NCBI GenBank assembly: GCA_946811185.2
Contig: OX328105.1
Span: 40,350,845-40,414,844, forward strand
Source: Hippopus hippopus
Lineage: Eukaryota; Mollusca; Bivalvia; Cardiida; Cardiidae
Reading direction: 5' to 3'
DNA: 64,000 nt
Part shown: in pieces, positions 62,686 to 64,000 of the stretch
Numbering within the stretch: the first letter of the stretch is position 1
How the letters are laid out: the number at the start of each line of letters is the position of its first letter
Made by a program: the position numbers and the translations under genes
Notes under the pieces: model-generated
Databases searched by the model: none
Seen by the model: only the letters and a program-made list of their open reading frames with translations
Told to the model about the DNA's origin: nothing

Positions 62686-63245
62686 CCATGTGCATATTGA
62701 TTTTTAATAATTCGAGCTATTTAGAAGAGAAATTTGTTTCATTTAAACTTTGCTTTTTTGTAATCTAAACAAGATTTACACAGTAGAATTTTGTAGGTTT
62801 CTAATGATAATAAATTGTTTCAAGCGCCTTTAGACAGAGCAGTTCTCGTAGAGATTTATTAGTAGAGAGAGAAAAACTCATACGAAATTGTCATTTTCAT
62901 GTGAAGACGGGCAGCGGATTTGTGAATAATTTATGGACTTTGCTTAAACCTAAATTTTCAAAGTAGTTTTTGTGACAGTTTTCTCTCATAGAAAACCAAT
63001 TAAGGGACAATATTTTGTTATGAGACTGGTAATTGAGCCCTGTTTTATGAAAGGAAGGGTAGTGACTCAAAGATTGGAGCCGTCATCAATTCACAGACTT
63101 TTTTTACCCTGAAGAGATAACGAGATGCTTAGCTCTTTTGGACAGCACTGTGGTACTGTAACTTCGTTTGAATTGGAGAGGATCTGTAATGGAAGAAAAT
63201 TTTCTACCCGTAGTCCGTACTCACCAACTGTTCTGAAGAATGGTC
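62686..63245. other. No feature recognised
   Basis: No gene or known repeat. Confidence 0.45.
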
Positions 63246-63372
63246 TTAGTCTTATTTTTCAGAATTTTATAAAATTGAAAGTAACACAACTTCTGATGGG
63301 CTAAAGCGTTTGGTTCAGCCAATTAGAAGTTGTGTTACTTTCAATTTTAGAAATATTGGAGAAAAAGACTAA
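63246..63372. mobile_element. Foldback element J, copy 2
   Basis: Outer TTAGTCTT / AAGACTAA; inner arms AAAATTGAAAGTAACACAAC (63271-63290) and GTTGTGTTACTTTCAATTTT (63329-63348) perfectly complementary, continuing TTCTGATGGGCT / AGCCAATTAGAA. 127 bp, non-coding. Confidence 0.78.
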
Positions 63373-63373
63373 T

Positions 63374-63455
63374 TTTTGAGTCACTCTTTTATTTATTTCA
63401 TCTGCAAAAGCTTTGACTTGGGGAAAGTCTTAAATTTTGTTGTTTGGTATTCATT
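63374..63455 (-). mobile_element. T1 long-arm fragment
   Basis: TTTCATCTGCAAAAGCTTTG, GGGGAAAGTCTTAAATTTTG, TTTGGTATTCA. Confidence 0.55.
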
Positions 63456-63573
63456 TCAGAGGTTACAAGGTCAAGGTCATTCTTGAGGTCATAAATTTAA
63501 GTTTCTACTTGGCGCTTATGGGTTTCTTTAGTATTTCTCCTATCGTGGACTTGACATCTTGCCCCAAGGCAAT

Positions 63574-63608
63574 CTTCTGTAATAGTCACTGGGTGACTAT
63601 TACAGAAG
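63574..63608. repeat. Perfect 16 bp stem with 3-base loop
   Basis: CTTCTGTAATAGTCAC, TGG, GTGACTATTACAGAAG. No family assigned and no direct flanking repeat seen. Confidence 0.8.
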
Positions 63609-63617
63609 CTAAGCCCC

Positions 63618-63831
63618 TTAACCCTTTACCACACAATCTTGAGTTTTAACAGCCCTGGCAGAAACAGCTTTTTCAAAATGGGAAAAATGAGAAAATGCTG
63701 AATACTAATTTTCACAAAATGTTTTCTACATTTGAAAGACAGAAACCATCTTTTGAGCCTCTTTGAATTTGCTGATTGTGAATGCTTTTGATTTGGACTA
63801 GTCTAGAATTATGACATTGGGTAGAGTTTAA
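63618..63831 (-). mobile_element. T1 element, palindrome broken
   Basis: TTAACCCTTTACCACACAAT to GGGTAGAGTTTAA; GGGAAAAATGAGAAAATGCT followed by ACTAATTTTCACAAAATG. Confidence 0.76.
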
Positions 63832-63932
63832 GTCCATGTTGTCCTTGGGCATTTGCGTAATGTTTCATCTACAAATTTTTTAAGGCAAGGGCGTTATTAT
63901 AGCGAAATTGTTACTGTATCCATACCATAAGT

Positions 63933-64000
63933 TTAACCCTTTACCACACAATCCAGAGTTTTAACAACCTTGAAAAAGAAGGCTTTTGAAAACATTGTGG
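63933..64000 (-). mobile_element. T1 element cut by the window end
   Basis: TTAACCCTTTACCACACAAT, CAACCTTGAAAAAGAAGGC, AAACATTGTGG at the last base. Confidence 0.82.

Overview
This 64 kb window looks like non-coding genomic DNA from a bivalve mollusc, possibly a venerid clam. The basis is the repeat content: pearl-type elements with CCGT/ACGG tetranucleotide runs and 145-170 bp tandem cores, tRNA-derived SINEs with molluscan-type 3' sequence, and many short TTAA-ended elements. I see no intact host protein gene, rRNA, tRNA gene or CRISPR. The only protein-coding signals are broken DNA-transposon transposases: a pogo/Tigger-type N-terminus at 12727-13346, a mariner at 26611-27692, and a mariner-like relic on the minus strand at 58010-58400.

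Labels used here are my own. T1 is a ~230 bp TTAA-ended palindromic element. Its long arm starts TTAACTCTTTACCAAACGAC, its short arm starts TTAACCCTTTACCACACAAT, and its centre is a near zero-loop palindrome with ~33 bp arms around ATGCTGGTNACCAGCAT. Plus orientation means long arm first. TTAA ends followed by CCC or CTC suggest a piggyBac-like non-autonomous family. About 65 copies or fragments fill the window, roughly one per kb. T2a-T2d are TTAA-ended elements that share a different central palindrome (GTAGATCAAGATCAGACTG and its complement) but have different arms. HL1-HL5 are families with one architecture: subterminal inverted repeats, a 5' hairpin, a CCGT-type minisatellite, a tandem-repeat core, a 3' hairpin, then CTCTTGTTT or CTCTAGTTT. 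They resemble bivalve pearl elements and Helentron-type HINE/DINE elements. LR1-LR3 are longer dispersed repeats.

Layout: 1-8.6 kb holds LR2/LR3, two T2a copies, a SINE and several T1 copies, one split by an HL3. From 8.6 to 15.1 kb one T1 is split by an HL1 that contains HL2 elements, a pogo/Tigger element and, inside that, a perfect 102 bp palindrome. 15.3-16.4 kb is a chain of T1 elements sharing TTAA junctions. 17.1-21.6 kb is an HL2 holding an HL1 with a 15-monomer core. 21.8-28.9 kb is scattered T1/T2, an HL5 and the mariner. 28.9-45 kb has HL2, HL4, HL1, SINE and T1/T2 nests. 45.2-47.3 kb is LR1 split by HL1; its unsplit partner is at 60.8-61.5 kb. 47.5-51.6 kb has T1 copies, a direct duplication giving a filled and an empty site, and a TIR element inside a T1. 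51.9-56.6 kb is an HL4 split by a 4.4 kb pogo-like element that carries a hAT-like element, a TIR element, LR2 and T1. 57-64 kb is more T1/T2 with a relic transposase, a SINE and hairpin elements.

The most interesting signal is the nesting. T1 elements repeatedly carry T1 or T2 insertions at the same internal TTAA, and neighbours share junction TTAAs, so the family acts as its own landing pad. Palindrome arms, 3' hairpins and end-to-end inverted repeats also vary in compensating pairs, which points to selection or copying on secondary structure.
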